Source: Chitinophaga pinensis (lineage in GTDB: Bacteria > Bacteroidota > Bacteroidia > Chitinophagales > Chitinophagaceae). From it: 64,000 nucleotides of DNA. The translations under genes and the position numbers were made by a program. The stretch covers positions 1 through 64,000 of the forward strand of contig NZ_VOHS01000028.1 in assembly GCF_007896845.1 (NCBI RefSeq), given 5' to 3'. Shown here in pieces: positions 8,634 to 17,167 of the stretch. Numbering within the stretch: position 1 is the stretch's first letter; each line of letters begins with the position of its first letter. The notes under the pieces are model-generated. The model was given only the letters and a program-made list of their open reading frames with translations, was not told the DNA's origin and searched no databases.

Positions 8634-8648
8634 GTTTACCTGCCATAT

Positions 8649-8678
8649 AAAGGCTCTCCTCCCGGAGGGCCTTTTTTA
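8649..8678 (+). terminator. Rho-independent terminator
   Basis: A GC-rich stem (arms 8649-8659 and 8664-8674, loop tccc, one G-T pair) followed by a run of six T, just after the Rrf2 stop codon. Confidence 0.8.
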
Positions 8679-8787
8679 TTACCCCAGACGCTGTTAAAAA
8701 ATTTCTTCCGCTCACATCAAAGTATACCTCCTCTCTGATTGTCATAATAGCAAAACCCTCATTTTTCCTTAAAGTAAACCATTAACT

Positions 8788-9576
8788 ATGCACAAGTTCA
8801 CGATGCTGATTGCTATCCTGGCTATATTCAGCAGCTGCGCCAAAGACGCGGCATCCACGACTGGTACAGATCCGGCCAACACAGTAAATACCGGAGACCG
8901 TAAACCCGCCGCAGAAGCAACCTATATCAGTTTCAGCGGCTATACCTGGGAAGTAAGGAATGAAGCCGGCACTTCCGGCCCGGGCCCCAACTACTGGAGC
9001 AGCGCCTCCAGCAACGTATGGGTGGACAGCGATGGCCACCTGCACCTGAAAATAAGAAAAGACCCTGCTACAGGCAGATGGCTTTGCGCTGAAGTAACCA
9101 CTACCCAGTCTTTCGGCTATGGTACCTATGTATGGAAAGTAGAAGGCGCTGTAGACAAACTGGATAGAAACATCGTACTGGGTCTGTTCAATTACAAATC
9201 CGGTGATGACGGTCATCATGAAGTAGACATCGAATTTGCCCGCTGGGGAAATAACGCATGGCCTAATTATAACTATACAGTGTACCCTGCCACTGGTTCA
9301 GGTAATGTATCCCAGACTTATGAGCTGGCCCTGAATGGCACCTACACTTCGTATAAGTTCACCAGGACTGCGACGTCCGTAGCCTACAAAGGTTACCATG
9401 GACACAACCTTGTTGAAGCAAACTCATTCTTCCCATGGACGACGCCTGCAGGATATAATGTGAGTACGTTATCCCTGCCGGTGCACATGAATCTCTGGTT
9501 GTTCCAGGGTAGTGCTCCGTCCAATAATCAGGAAGTTGAAATCATTATACACTCATTCACATTTACGGCAGCGTAA
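8788..9576 (+). CDS. GH16-like beta-glucanase-fold lipoprotein
   Basis: A 262-residue lipoprotein: signal peptide with lipobox FSSCAKD at about residue 17, then a short Thr/Ala-rich linker and a concanavalin-like jelly roll. Glycoside hydrolase family 16 features are a YWSSASSNVWVDSDGHLHLK strand pair and HHEVDIEFARWG, which holds the ExDxE catalytic pattern (E-V-D-I-E). The family cleaves beta-1,3 or mixed beta-glucans, agar-type or related polysaccharides; the exact substrate is not shown. It would be anchored in the outer membrane or periplasm. It has no partner genes (no SusC/SusD), and the hairpin after it suggests a single-gene unit. Confidence 0.75.
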   Translation: MHKFTMLIAILAIFSSCAKDAASTTGTDPANTVNTGDRKPAAEATYISFSGYTWEVRNEAGTSGPGPNYWSSASSNVWVDSDGHLHLKIRKDPATGRWLCAEVTTTQSFGYGTYVWKVEGAVDKLDRNIVLGLFNYKSGDDGHHEVDIEFARWGNNAWPNYNYTVYPATGSGNVSQTYELALNGTYTSYKFTRTATSVAYKGYHGHNLVEANSFFPWTTPAGYNVSTLSLPVHMNLWLFQGSAPSNNQEVEIIIHSFTFTAA

Positions 9577-9600
9577 GTGTTTTAAGTCTTGTAATGGAGA

Positions 9601-9638
9601 GGGTTACGCCTGGAAGGTTTCCACCTTCTGGTTAACCC
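9601..9638 (+). terminator. Hairpin terminator after the GH16-like gene
   Basis: Outer arms gggtta (9601-9606) and taaccc (9633-9638) and inner arms aaggt/acctt form an interrupted stem, followed by a T-rich stretch. Confidence 0.6.
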
Positions 9639-9699
9639 TTTTCTTATTAAATTAAGTTAGATTTACGGCCAGCAAAGTTTACCCCAAAAACACCACATT

Positions 9700-10494
9700 A
9701 TGGCCGCCCACACTATTAATGAAGTCATCCGGCAACTGGAAGACATTATCACTACCTCCACAGATACCAATAGCAGACTTGGTTTCTTCGCCGCCCTCTA
9801 TCACAAAGTAACCGTCAGAGTACAGGAGGGCATCCTCAATAATGAGTTTGAAGACGGTCCCAGAATGGAAAAACTGGACGTCACATTTGCCAACCGGTAC
9901 ATTGAAGCCGTTCGCCAATATAAAAATGGTCAGACGCCTACCGGTTCCTGGCTGGTTGCCTTTGAAGGTGCCGAGCAATCGTCCGTGTTAGTTTTACAAC
10001 ACCTGCTGCTGGGCATGAATGCCCATATCAATCTGGATCTGGGTATTGCCGCTGTTGAAACATCCGGAGCGCAGGACATACGGCTTATCCGCAGAGATTT
10101 TAATGCCATTAATGATATTCTGGGTGCACTGACAGGAGAAGTACTGACAGAAATCAACCGCATCTCCCCTTTTCTCTCCCTACTTGGCCTGAATGCCGGC
10201 AACAATGAATCTATTCTGATACAATTTAGTCTGACCAATGCCCGTGACGGCGCATGGCGGTTTGCCGAAGAACTGTCGGAGAAAAAAGGAGCCGACTATA
10301 CTGCCTGTATCGCAGCAAGAGATACCAGTATCCGGAAACTGGCAGTTGGATTATTACAGCCTGCCGGAAAACTGATCAAATTCACTATGTGGATCATCCG
10401 CCTGTTCGAATGGAAAAGTCCCCGCAGGATCATACAGGCGCTTTATACGGCTAAAAGAGCTTATATCCGCGTCTCTGCTCTGCCTGCCGTCTAA
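9700..10494 (+). CDS. DUF5995-like protein
   Basis: A 264-residue soluble protein without signal peptide. Central motifs FEDGPRMEKLDVTFANRY and LLLGMNAHINLDLGIAA resemble the DUF5995 family, recalled from memory and not searched. The conserved Asn, His and Asp/Glu residues suggest a metal- or ligand-binding helical bundle. The C-terminus is basic (RRIIQALYTAKRAYIRVSA). It appears monocistronic, after a terminator and before a receiver gene. The biological role is unknown. Confidence 0.65.
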   Translation: MAAHTINEVIRQLEDIITTSTDTNSRLGFFAALYHKVTVRVQEGILNNEFEDGPRMEKLDVTFANRYIEAVRQYKNGQTPTGSWLVAFEGAEQSSVLVLQHLLLGMNAHINLDLGIAAVETSGAQDIRLIRRDFNAINDILGALTGEVLTEINRISPFLSLLGLNAGNNESILIQFSLTNARDGAWRFAEELSEKKGADYTACIAARDTSIRKLAVGLLQPAGKLIKFTMWIIRLFEWKSPRRIIQALYTAKRAYIRVSALPAV

Positions 10495-10611
10495 TATAAA
10501 ATATAGTTAGTACTGCTATTCTGACCAGTCAACATATCCATTGAAATTATTTTCAAAAAGATTATATAATTTAAGCGCTCAATAAGGATGTTTATAAATT
10601 ATATCTCACTT

Positions 10612-11016
10612 ATGGATGGCAAGGCTAAAATTATTTTTTTAGCAGATGATGACCCGGAGGACCAGGAGATCCTGAAAGACGCAATTTTAAAACAGGACCC
10701 GGCTGCAAATATCTACTCTGTTATGAATGGGCAACAGGCAATTGACTATCTGGTCAATTGTCCGGATAACTGTTTGCCCTCATTACTTATACTTGACTAC
10801 AAAATGCCAATTTTCAATGCGGTAGAAGTATTGGAAAAGATAGCCAGCGTCCCGCAGCTACAGGATATCCCTAAAGTTGTATGGAGCACTTCTAATCAGG
10901 CTGATCACGTCCGGCATTGCCTCGACAATGGTGCAGATCTCTATTTTGTAAAACCTACCAAAACGGAAGACCTGAATAATATGGCCCGCAAAATGCTCAG
11001 TATCAGCAAAGACTAA
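10612..11016 (+). CDS. Single-domain response regulator (receiver only)
   Basis: About 134 residues of a CheY-like receiver with no output domain. The acidic pocket DDDPED is at residues 11-16, the phosphoacceptor Asp is in LLILDYKMP (about 65), the switch Ser is in VWSTSNQ (about 92) and the conserved Lys is in FVKPTKT (about 113). This class usually relays phosphate between kinases. ATG 10588 would add eight residues; 10612 is chosen because the receiver begins soon after it. The gene is convergent with a PAS-domain histidine kinase that ends three bases away, a plausible cognate partner although not in the same operon. Confidence 0.85.
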   Translation: MDGKAKIIFLADDDPEDQEILKDAILKQDPAANIYSVMNGQQAIDYLVNCPDNCLPSLLILDYKMPIFNAVEVLEKIASVPQLQDIPKVVWSTSNQADHVRHCLDNGADLYFVKPTKTEDLNNMARKMLSISKD

Positions 11017-11019
11017 TAT

Positions 11020-12570
11020 TTATTCGCAGGGAATATAGATGTCGAAGGTGGCGCCGATTCCGGGTATGCCATGTGCCTTGATCTGCCCGCGATGATTCAG
11101 TACGATTTTTTTGCAGATGGCCAGTCCGATACCTGTTCCGGTTATGTCCGGTAGTGTATGCAAACGCTGGAATACATCGAAGATCTTTTCTGCATGGTCA
11201 GGTTTGAAACCAATGCCATTATCTGCTACAGACAGCTTATAAGCATTTAGCTCCGGGCCGTTGATAACAAGGTCCTCAACTGGCATCTTCGTTTTTATAG
11301 CAGTGATAGTGATCTGAAGATTACGTTCCGGATGATGATATTTGAGCGCATTACTTATCAGGTTATCAAATAGCTGGCTGAACTGGAATGGAATGACGCG
11401 CATCACCGGCAATGGATCCAGATGGATAACCGCTTTCAATTTGTCTATAGTAGGCTGGTGAGCCTGCAATACCTCATCTACGATAATATTCAGATCCACT
11501 TCCTCCGGTTCTTTAGAAAACGAAGACGCCTTCGAATACATCAGCAGATCATCTATGAGTCCCTGCATACGGGAAGCTGCATTGATCGATCGGGTCAGGT
11601 ATTCCCTTGCCTTTTCCGGCAATACATCTGCTGCATTATCATTGATATAATTATTGTAAAACTGCACCTTCCGGAGCGGCTCTTTCATATCGTGTGCGGC
11701 GGCGTAGGCAAACTGCTCCAGCTCTCTGTTTTGAAATTCCAGATCACTTGCATACTGTCTGATTCTGTCTTCTGCCAGTTTTCTTTCTGTAAGGTCGCGG
11801 GTAACTTTTGAAAAGCCAATGATCTGCTGATCCGCGTCATGTAGTGCCGTTATCACGATGCTCCCCCAGAAACGTGTTCCGTCTTTACGCATCCGCCATC
11901 CTTCATGTGCAGCTTTTCCGCTCCTCATCGCTTCCGCAATCAATTTATCAGGTAATTGTTGTTTACGGTCCTCCGGCAGATAGAAAACACTAAAATGCCG
12001 GCCGACAATTTCAGATTCGTGGTATCCTTTGATCTTTTCAGCACCTTTGTTCCAGTTCTGAATGATTCCTGATTTATCCATAGAGAGGATGGCGTAATCT
12101 TCGACCTCCTCAATCATCTTATAATATCTCTCCTCACTCTGTTGCAGCTGTTCATTCAGTTCTGCAAGATGACCAGCACGTATTTCCGCACCTGGCACGA
12201 TGGTTACAGCCACTTCCTCAAAACAATGTATCAGTCCGATCACTGATCCATCCTGATCTTTTAGCGGAGCGATATTGCCTCTGACAATTACAGAGGTATC
12301 ATCCGCATGATTGATCGTTGATTTCCAGTCATCTAAGGGTAATCCTTCCTGTAATACTGCTGCAATTACTGTACTATCATGGAATAGGGTCTCACCTGGC
12401 GAAGGAGTTCCTCCCCACAATTTTATGGCGCGTGCATTACAACAGATAATGCCACCATTCACATCACACATATAAGCTGCTACTGGTAATTGCTCCAGTA
12501 GTCCGGCAGACGAGATGCCGGCTTCACTCAGCAACCTGTTTGCCATTGCAGCGTTAAATCCTTGTTCCAT
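11020..12570 (-). CDS. PAS-domain sensor histidine kinase
   Basis: 516 residues, no membrane helix, so probably a cytoplasmic sensor. First PAS about residues 22-125 (LLEQLPVAAYMCDVNGGIIC). Second PAS about 148-268 (MIEEVEDYAILSMDKSGIIQ, with PAC motif RKDGTRFWGSIVI). The HisKA domain has the phospho-His in FAYAAAHDMKEPLRKVQFYN (about 290). The HATPase domain has DNLISNALKYH (N box), VADNGIGF (G1) and GTGIGLAICKKIV (G2). Cys-rich CDVNGGIICC in PAS1 could bind a redox cofactor but this is speculative. It resembles the bacteriophytochrome-type kinase core common in Bacteroidota. It is convergent with the receiver at 10612-11016. Confidence 0.9.
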   Translation of the reverse strand: MEQGFNAAMANRLLSEAGISSAGLLEQLPVAAYMCDVNGGIICCNARAIKLWGGTPSPGETLFHDSTVIAAVLQEGLPLDDWKSTINHADDTSVIVRGNIAPLKDQDGSVIGLIHCFEEVAVTIVPGAEIRAGHLAELNEQLQQSEERYYKMIEEVEDYAILSMDKSGIIQNWNKGAEKIKGYHESEIVGRHFSVFYLPEDRKQQLPDKLIAEAMRSGKAAHEGWRMRKDGTRFWGSIVITALHDADQQIIGFSKVTRDLTERKLAEDRIRQYASDLEFQNRELEQFAYAAAHDMKEPLRKVQFYNNYINDNAADVLPEKAREYLTRSINAASRMQGLIDDLLMYSKASSFSKEPEEVDLNIIVDEVLQAHQPTIDKLKAVIHLDPLPVMRVIPFQFSQLFDNLISNALKYHHPERNLQITITAIKTKMPVEDLVINGPELNAYKLSVADNGIGFKPDHAEKIFDVFQRLHTLPDITGTGIGLAICKKIVLNHRGQIKAHGIPGIGATFDIYIPCE

Positions 12571-12666
12571 GTCTTGAAAATATACAATCCTATGTTAATT
12601 TTAGTTGTGTCGGGAGAGCAATACCTATTTAAATAAACAGTAAGCGGGCCTATCAGTATAACTCGT

Positions 12667-12674
12667 TAACTTTG
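12667..12674 (+). promoter_or_regulatory. Promoter -7 box for the dienelactone hydrolase gene
   Basis: TAACTTTG matches TAnnTTTG and lies 45 bases before the ATG at 12719. Confidence 0.65.
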
Positions 12675-12718
12675 CGCCGTTTTTTCCATATAAAATACAA
12701 ATACTCAAATACTATCAC

Positions 12719-13561
12719 ATGAGATTCAACATTGCAACAATGATCGCCCCTGTAGCCATTGCATGCTGCATGGCTGCCTGTAACAATCCGCAGGCTGGTT
12801 CTGAACACACTGCTGACAGCACAATTACCAAACCAACTATTACTGAAGAAGCTGTTACTATTCAGGCTGACAGCGTAACCCTCAACAGTGTAGTCGCTTT
12901 CAGCAGCGATACAACCGTTAAAAAACCAATCGTACTGATTGTACCTGAGTGGTGGGGACTGGACGATTATGTAAAAGGTCGTGCAAAACAGCTGGCTGAG
13001 CTGGGTTATCTGGCCATTGGTATTGACTTTTATGGCGGTGGTAAACATGCAGAAAATCCTGATCAGGCAAAAGCATATGCTACTCCATTTTATATGAACC
13101 CTCAGCTGGGCTTCAGCAGATTACAGGCAGCACTGGCAAAGGCAAAAACCTTCCCACAGGCTGATACTACCCGTATTGCTGCGATCGGTTATTGTTTCGG
13201 TGGTTCCATGGTGCTGAATGGTGCTAAACTGGGCCTTCCGGTAAATGGCGTAGTAAGCTTCCATGGCGGTCTGCAGACCGTTCCTCCACAACAGGGACTG
13301 ACAAAAGCGCAGATTCTGGTATGTCATGGTGCTGCTGATCCATTTGTACCGGCACAGGATGTAGCTATTTTCAAAAAACAACTGGATTCCCTGAGCATTC
13401 CTTATACCTTTAAGGAATATGCAGGTGCGACCCATGCATTTACTAACCCGGCGTCTACTGCCAATGGCAAGAAATTCAATATGCCAATTGAATACAATGC
13501 TGCTGCTGACACCGCTTCATGGAATGACATGCGTGCTTTCTTCGGAGTGATCTTCAAATAA
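12719..13561 (+). CDS. Dienelactone hydrolase family lipoprotein
   Basis: 280 residues. The signal peptide ends in a lipobox (CCMAACNN), so the enzyme is membrane-anchored outside the cytoplasm, which is unusual for textbook dienelactone hydrolases but common in Bacteroidota. The alpha/beta hydrolase catalytic triad is visible: nucleophile Cys in GYCFGGS (about residue 160), Asp in HGAADPFVPAQD (about 210) and His in AGATHAFTNP (about 240). PEWWGLDDYVKGRA is the family's N-terminal signature. The likely role is hydrolysis of lactone or ester substrates; the true substrate is unknown. It has its own promoter and is closed by a strong hairpin. Confidence 0.88.
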   Translation: MRFNIATMIAPVAIACCMAACNNPQAGSEHTADSTITKPTITEEAVTIQADSVTLNSVVAFSSDTTVKKPIVLIVPEWWGLDDYVKGRAKQLAELGYLAIGIDFYGGGKHAENPDQAKAYATPFYMNPQLGFSRLQAALAKAKTFPQADTTRIAAIGYCFGGSMVLNGAKLGLPVNGVVSFHGGLQTVPPQQGLTKAQILVCHGAADPFVPAQDVAIFKKQLDSLSIPYTFKEYAGATHAFTNPASTANGKKFNMPIEYNAAADTASWNDMRAFFGVIFK

Positions 13562-13580
13562 GCGTATTTAAGCACATTTT

Positions 13581-13611
13581 AATGGAGCGTCTTCAAAAGA
13601 GACGCTCCATT
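13581..13611 (+). terminator. Hairpin terminator after the dienelactone hydrolase
   Basis: Perfect 12-bp arms (13581-13592 and 13600-13611) with a 7-base loop, followed by tgttttt. Confidence 0.8.
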
Positions 13612-13625
13612 TGTTTTTCATGCCC

Positions 13626-13633
13626 TAACTTTG
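13626..13633 (+). promoter_or_regulatory. Promoter -7 box for the ClC channel gene
   Basis: TAACTTTG matches TAnnTTTG. It rules out a TTG start at 13631 and supports the ATG at 13658. Confidence 0.7.
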
Positions 13634-13657
13634 CAGCGTCAAAAACAAGGGAATGCT

Positions 13658-14920
13658 ATGCGTAAGAAGATTATTCAGTTCAATTATGTAAAACTTTTTG
13701 TTGCTTCTGTTATGGCCGGTTTATTATCAGCTTTGCTGGCAAGCGTACTGAAGCATATTACTGAACATTACGAAGAGCATTTCTTTAAGACAATTTCTGC
13801 TTCCTCCTACCTTTTCCTCATATTTCCACTGATTGGTCTGGTACTGATACATGTACTTCGCAAATATGCTTTCCGGAAGAAGCCCAATAAAGGCATCAAG
13901 GAGATTTATCTGACCCTTGACACCCGCCGCAATGAATTACCCAGCTATAAAATACCATCTCACTTTATCAATGGTTTTCTGACAGTTATCTTCGGTGGTT
14001 CAACCGGTGTAGAGGTTTCTACGGTTGTATCTACTGCTACAATCGGGGCTATGACCAGACAAAAGGCATCCATTGCCAACCGCTATAAAACGGAGCTGAT
14101 ATGTGCCGGTGTAGCTGGAGGTCTGACAACACTGTTTGGCAGTCCATTGGTAGGTTTATTGTTCGCTGTTGAGGTAATTGCCCGTAAAGTAACCAAAACC
14201 ATCCTGCTCAGCAGTATCTCTGCGGTACTGGCGGGATGGGGTTTATTGCAACTGTTACATGAAGAGCCCTTCTTAAAACTTAGCATTACTCACTGGCAGG
14301 TGAGCGCGATTCCTTATATCATCGGATTGAGTGTGATAGCTGGTATCATCTCTGTATTCTTCACCCGGACCGTGATTGGTATTAAACACCGTTTTGGTAC
14401 GATAAAAAAAGATTCAACCCGTATTATTGTTGGTGCAACTATTATTGGCGTGGGTATTTTCATTCTACCGGCTTTATTTGGAGATAGTTATAGCGCTGTT
14501 ACTGAAATGGTTGGACGTTCTCAACATGAAGTATTTACTATTCCTTTTGGGGTGACTCTACTGGCAATCGTGTTACTAAAACCTATTATTTCTTCTGTCA
14601 CATTGGGGGCCGGTGGAGATGGTGGCGTATTCGCGCCAAGCATTGTAATGGGTGCTTTATTAGGATTATTACTGGCTACAGTCTGCAATCACTATTTCAA
14701 TAGCCAGCTGATCGTCGCCAATTTCATTATCATGGGTATTGCCGCAGTATTAAGTGGCAGTATACATGCACCACTGACTTCAACTTCTCTCGCCTGCCGT
14801 TTATCCGGCGGCTTTATTCTCGCTGTGCCGGTACTGATCGCCAGTACAGTGGCCAGGTATACTGCCAAAAAGATCTATCCTTATACAGTGTACAGTTATA
14901 AAGAGCAACCGGCTCAATAA
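13658..14920 (+). CDS. ClC-family chloride channel / antiporter
   Basis: 420 residues with the ten or more hydrophobic helices expected of the ClC fold. The gating-glutamate region reads FGGSTGVEVSTVVSTATIGA (about residues 113-132): the Glu is kept but the usual G-P after it is V-S. The third selectivity segment reads GAGGDGGVFAPSIVMGA (about 318-334), and SGSIHAPLTST follows. No C-terminal CBS pair is present. Anion specificity (chloride, nitrate, fluoride) cannot be decided from this. The start at ATG 13658 is chosen because a promoter -7 box covers the upstream TTG. The gene overlaps the convergent glycosyltransferase by seven bases. Confidence 0.88.
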   Translation: MRKKIIQFNYVKLFVASVMAGLLSALLASVLKHITEHYEEHFFKTISASSYLFLIFPLIGLVLIHVLRKYAFRKKPNKGIKEIYLTLDTRRNELPSYKIPSHFINGFLTVIFGGSTGVEVSTVVSTATIGAMTRQKASIANRYKTELICAGVAGGLTTLFGSPLVGLLFAVEVIARKVTKTILLSSISAVLAGWGLLQLLHEEPFLKLSITHWQVSAIPYIIGLSVIAGIISVFFTRTVIGIKHRFGTIKKDSTRIIVGATIIGVGIFILPALFGDSYSAVTEMVGRSQHEVFTIPFGVTLLAIVLLKPIISSVTLGAGGDGGVFAPSIVMGALLGLLLATVCNHYFNSQLIVANFIIMGIAAVLSGSIHAPLTSTSLACRLSGGFILAVPVLIASTVARYTAKKIYPYTVYSYKEQPAQ

Positions 14921-16212
14921 CCGTATCCGAGATCATCGGAACGTCTGGTACCTAACACTTTATAATTCATTTCATCGAGTGCTTTTACCACTTTGGCCCT
15001 GTCTTTATACAGAGATCTGTGCTGGTAATTGAAAACACCCAGTCCGATGTGGAACAACACGCCACAGATGACAATGATTTTCAACAACTTGAGCACAAAC
15101 GCTTTTTTCGTAATCAGCCATTCGTAGCAATAGAATGAATAAATCATTGGCAGCGGCAGCAGCATACAGAAAGTATGTGAAGACGGACCTTTGATAGAAA
15201 AGAAGAAGCTTGCGAATACCAGCAGATACGTAAAAAGGTTCAGCCATCTCATTTTCTTCCACTCTTCATTGTCAGTTTTAAAGAAATAAGACAGTATAAA
15301 CAGGCCTACCTGTGCAAATCCCACCAGCAGCAGGAACAGGAAGAATGGCGCGATCCACATCTGTTCTTTCAGCAATTGCCATTTCTCTTCTGAATTACCC
15401 ACTACATAAGGTATTTCGAACGCTGCAAATGACCAGTACCTTGTCAGAATGGTCACAGCGTTGCCTATATTTTTCCAGTTAAATACAATGTTAGCGCCCA
15501 CATTACCCGCCTGCGGATCCGGATGCAGCCATGTCGGTATCAGGGTAAGGGTACCTATCAGTAGTCCTGCTATATAAGGCATCAGACACAACGCGGTTTT
15601 CTTAAATCCTGCTGTGCGCAGATAGAACAGAAACCCTATACCTGCATATGGCAGCAGGAGTATCCATGACATGTGCAGCTGCATAATCAGAGTAGTAACC
15701 AGTCCCATTACGCCAAAAGCGACCCATGGAGCGATGAATTTATCTTTTGTGATAGGTAATACCTCCAGCAGACAGATAAAGAAAGGAATGGCCAGCGCAA
15801 TCGCATAGGAAGGGTTTACCACTCTGGTACTGTAGTACAAGGTCCAGGGAGTTGTCATACAGAGTACCCAGATAATCCATGCAGGTACCCCTTTGATACG
15901 GCGGGTGATATAATAAGCCAGCAGGGAAAGGCTGGCAAAAGAAAAGATATTCAGGACAATGGCCGGCATTTCCGGCAGTTTAGCAATATAAAAGCCGATA
16001 CTTACCAACAGTCCCTGAAGCGCACCCGGGATTTGTGTATTGGTATACACGACATCCGGACCGTAAGTAGGCCAGGTACCGGTGGTATAAGATTTCAATC
16101 CAATCAGATAGATCTGGAGTTCGTCAGCGAACCAGAATTCGGAGCATAACCCATAAATCACGCGAAAGACAAATAGTGCAAGCAGGAGCAGAAACAGCTG
16201 TTTCCTATTCAT
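14914..16212 (-). CDS. GT-C fold membrane protein (glycosyltransferase-like)
   Basis: 432 residues with about 10-11 hydrophobic helices. The first extracytoplasmic loop has the acidic motif EFWFADELQIYL (about residues 25-36), matching the catalytic Asp/Glu of GT-C transferases of the ArnT/PMT type. Aromatic, His-containing loops (TWLHPDPQAGN, KGPSSHTF) face the same side. It probably transfers a sugar from a polyprenyl-phosphate donor to a lipid or glycan outside the inner membrane; donor and acceptor are unknown. It stands alone, convergent with the ClC gene, with an 11-bp-repeat array upstream of its start. Confidence 0.7.
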   Translation of the reverse strand: MNRKQLFLLLLALFVFRVIYGLCSEFWFADELQIYLIGLKSYTTGTWPTYGPDVVYTNTQIPGALQGLLVSIGFYIAKLPEMPAIVLNIFSFASLSLLAYYITRRIKGVPAWIIWVLCMTTPWTLYYSTRVVNPSYAIALAIPFFICLLEVLPITKDKFIAPWVAFGVMGLVTTLIMQLHMSWILLLPYAGIGFLFYLRTAGFKKTALCLMPYIAGLLIGTLTLIPTWLHPDPQAGNVGANIVFNWKNIGNAVTILTRYWSFAAFEIPYVVGNSEEKWQLLKEQMWIAPFFLFLLLVGFAQVGLFILSYFFKTDNEEWKKMRWLNLFTYLLVFASFFFSIKGPSSHTFCMLLPLPMIYSFYCYEWLITKKAFVLKLLKIIVICGVLFHIGLGVFNYQHRSLYKDRAKVVKALDEMNYKVLGTRRSDDLGYGY

Positions 16213-16326
16213 AATTAGTTGTTTGTTGTAGTTGCGGAGGGGCCAAATTACACAACTTTCCCAATTGTTGTCATGAGAGCAGTCAGGTTACCGGCTAAAA
16301 CGTTACTGGATCAGGAAGGTAATTTA

Positions 16327-16419
16327 TAGATAAGCCGTATATATTCCGTAGATAAGCCGTATATGATCCATTCTTATAGATACGGATTATCTACGGCTTA
16401 TCTACGGGGCATCTACGGG
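16327..16419. repeat. Array of 11-bp repeats in two opposed blocks
   Basis: The 303-base gap between two minus-strand genes holds a left block of 11-mers ending in CCGTA (GATAAGCCGTA at 16329-16339, TATATTCCGTA at 16340-16350, GATAAGCCGTA at 16351-16361) and a right block of reverse-complement units (TACGGATTATC 16381-16391, TACGGCTTATC 16392-16402, TACGGGGCATC 16403-16413, partial TACGGGA). The blocks can fold into a hairpin with 15-bp arms 16347-16361 and 16392-16406. The function is unknown. Confidence 0.85.
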
Positions 16420-16465
16420 AGAAATATGAATTATGGAGCCTTTCCAGTCATTATAAAGACATAAA

Positions 16466-16492
16466 AAAGGCATGACTGATGGTCATGCCTTT
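16466..16492 (-). terminator. Hairpin terminator after the pseudo-receiver gene
   Basis: Perfect 11-bp arms (16466-16476 and 16482-16492, 5-base loop) with A/T runs on the outside, positioned just after the minus-strand stop at 16516. Confidence 0.75.
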
Positions 16493-16515
16493 CAATATGA
16501 TGCTTTGGACGGATT

Positions 16516-16902
16516 TTATTCTCCGAGCAGGAGGTCGTACAGTTCTTTTGCCATTTTCTGATAGCCAGGGGCGTTATCAGGTTTAATGAAGTGTTTCAGT
16601 GCTCCCATTTGCGCGCACTTTTTCTCGTCATTACCGGTTGCTGAGGCGGAAAAGGTTACGACAGGAATTTCCCTGAAAGCGTCACTTGTTTTCAGATAGT
16701 ACAGGATATCATACCCATGTCCTGCAGCGGAGAGAATTACATCCGGGAACAGGATATCTGATTCTTCCATGATCGTTTTAAGGATCTGGCCGTCTTCTGC
16801 GATGGCTAATACATTGAACAAACCGGTATCTGCAAAGGATTCCTGAATCAGTACTTTACCATCTGCATCGTTTTCTGCTATAAGTATGTTTAATTTTCCC
16901 AT
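16516..16902 (-). CDS. Receiver-fold protein lacking the phosphoacceptor Asp (pseudo-receiver)
   Basis: 128 residues aligning along the whole CheY fold: acidic pocket ENDAD (residues 10-14), switch Ser in VVTFSASAT (about 84) and conserved Lys in HFIKPDN (about 107). The usual LLD at the end of beta-3 reads FPDVILSAAGHGYDI, placing Ala at residue 59 where the phosphorylated Asp belongs. It therefore cannot be phosphorylated in the standard way and may act as a constitutive or ligand-regulated binding partner. It has no output domain and stands alone, divergent from tRNA-Glu. Confidence 0.8.
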   Translation of the reverse strand: MGKLNILIAENDADGKVLIQESFADTGLFNVLAIAEDGQILKTIMEESDILFPDVILSAAGHGYDILYYLKTSDAFREIPVVTFSASATGNDEKKCAQMGALKHFIKPDNAPGYQKMAKELYDLLLGE

Positions 16903-16977
16903 AGTTGTACAAAGGTGATATTTTCTGACCTTTTTGAAAATATTTTAAAAAAGATTTTGTGAATTGAAGTTTTTGCC

Positions 16978-16985
16978 TACCTTTG
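16978..16985 (+). promoter_or_regulatory. Promoter -7 box for tRNA-Glu
   Basis: TACCTTTG matches TAnnTTTG and ends 18 bases before the first base of the tRNA. Confidence 0.7.
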
Positions 16986-17003
16986 CAATCCCAAACGCGA
17001 CAC

Positions 17004-17075
17004 GCCGCGTTGGTCAATCGGCTAAGACGCCTCCCTTTCACGGAGGAATGACGGGTTCGACTCCCGTACGCGGTA
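17004..17075 (+). tRNA. tRNA-Glu (anticodon TTC)
   Basis: The cloverleaf is complete by eye. Acceptor GCCGCGT pairs with ACGCGGT (one G-U). The D-arm is GTC...GAC. The anticodon arm is CCTCC-CTTTCAC-GGAGG with TTC in the loop. The T-arm is ACGGG-TTCGACT-CCCGT, with discriminator A at 17075. CCA is not encoded. It has its own promoter box and a strong hairpin terminator starting 10 bases after the gene. Confidence 0.95.
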
Positions 17076-17085
17076 CGACTAAAAG

Positions 17086-17115
17086 AAAAGGGAACATCTG
17101 ATGATGTTCCCTTTT
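17086..17115 (+). terminator. Terminator of tRNA-Glu
   Basis: Perfect 13-bp arms (17086-17098 and 17103-17115) with loop tgat, followed by T-rich sequence. Confidence 0.85.
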
Positions 17116-17167
17116 TCTATTTGCATTATTATATCTTGCGCAGATTAATATAAATCCCTATCTACCC

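Noticed and set aside
16327..16419. Possible CRISPR array
   Set aside because: Units are 11 bases, directly abutting, and occur in both orientations; there are no spacers and no cas genes.
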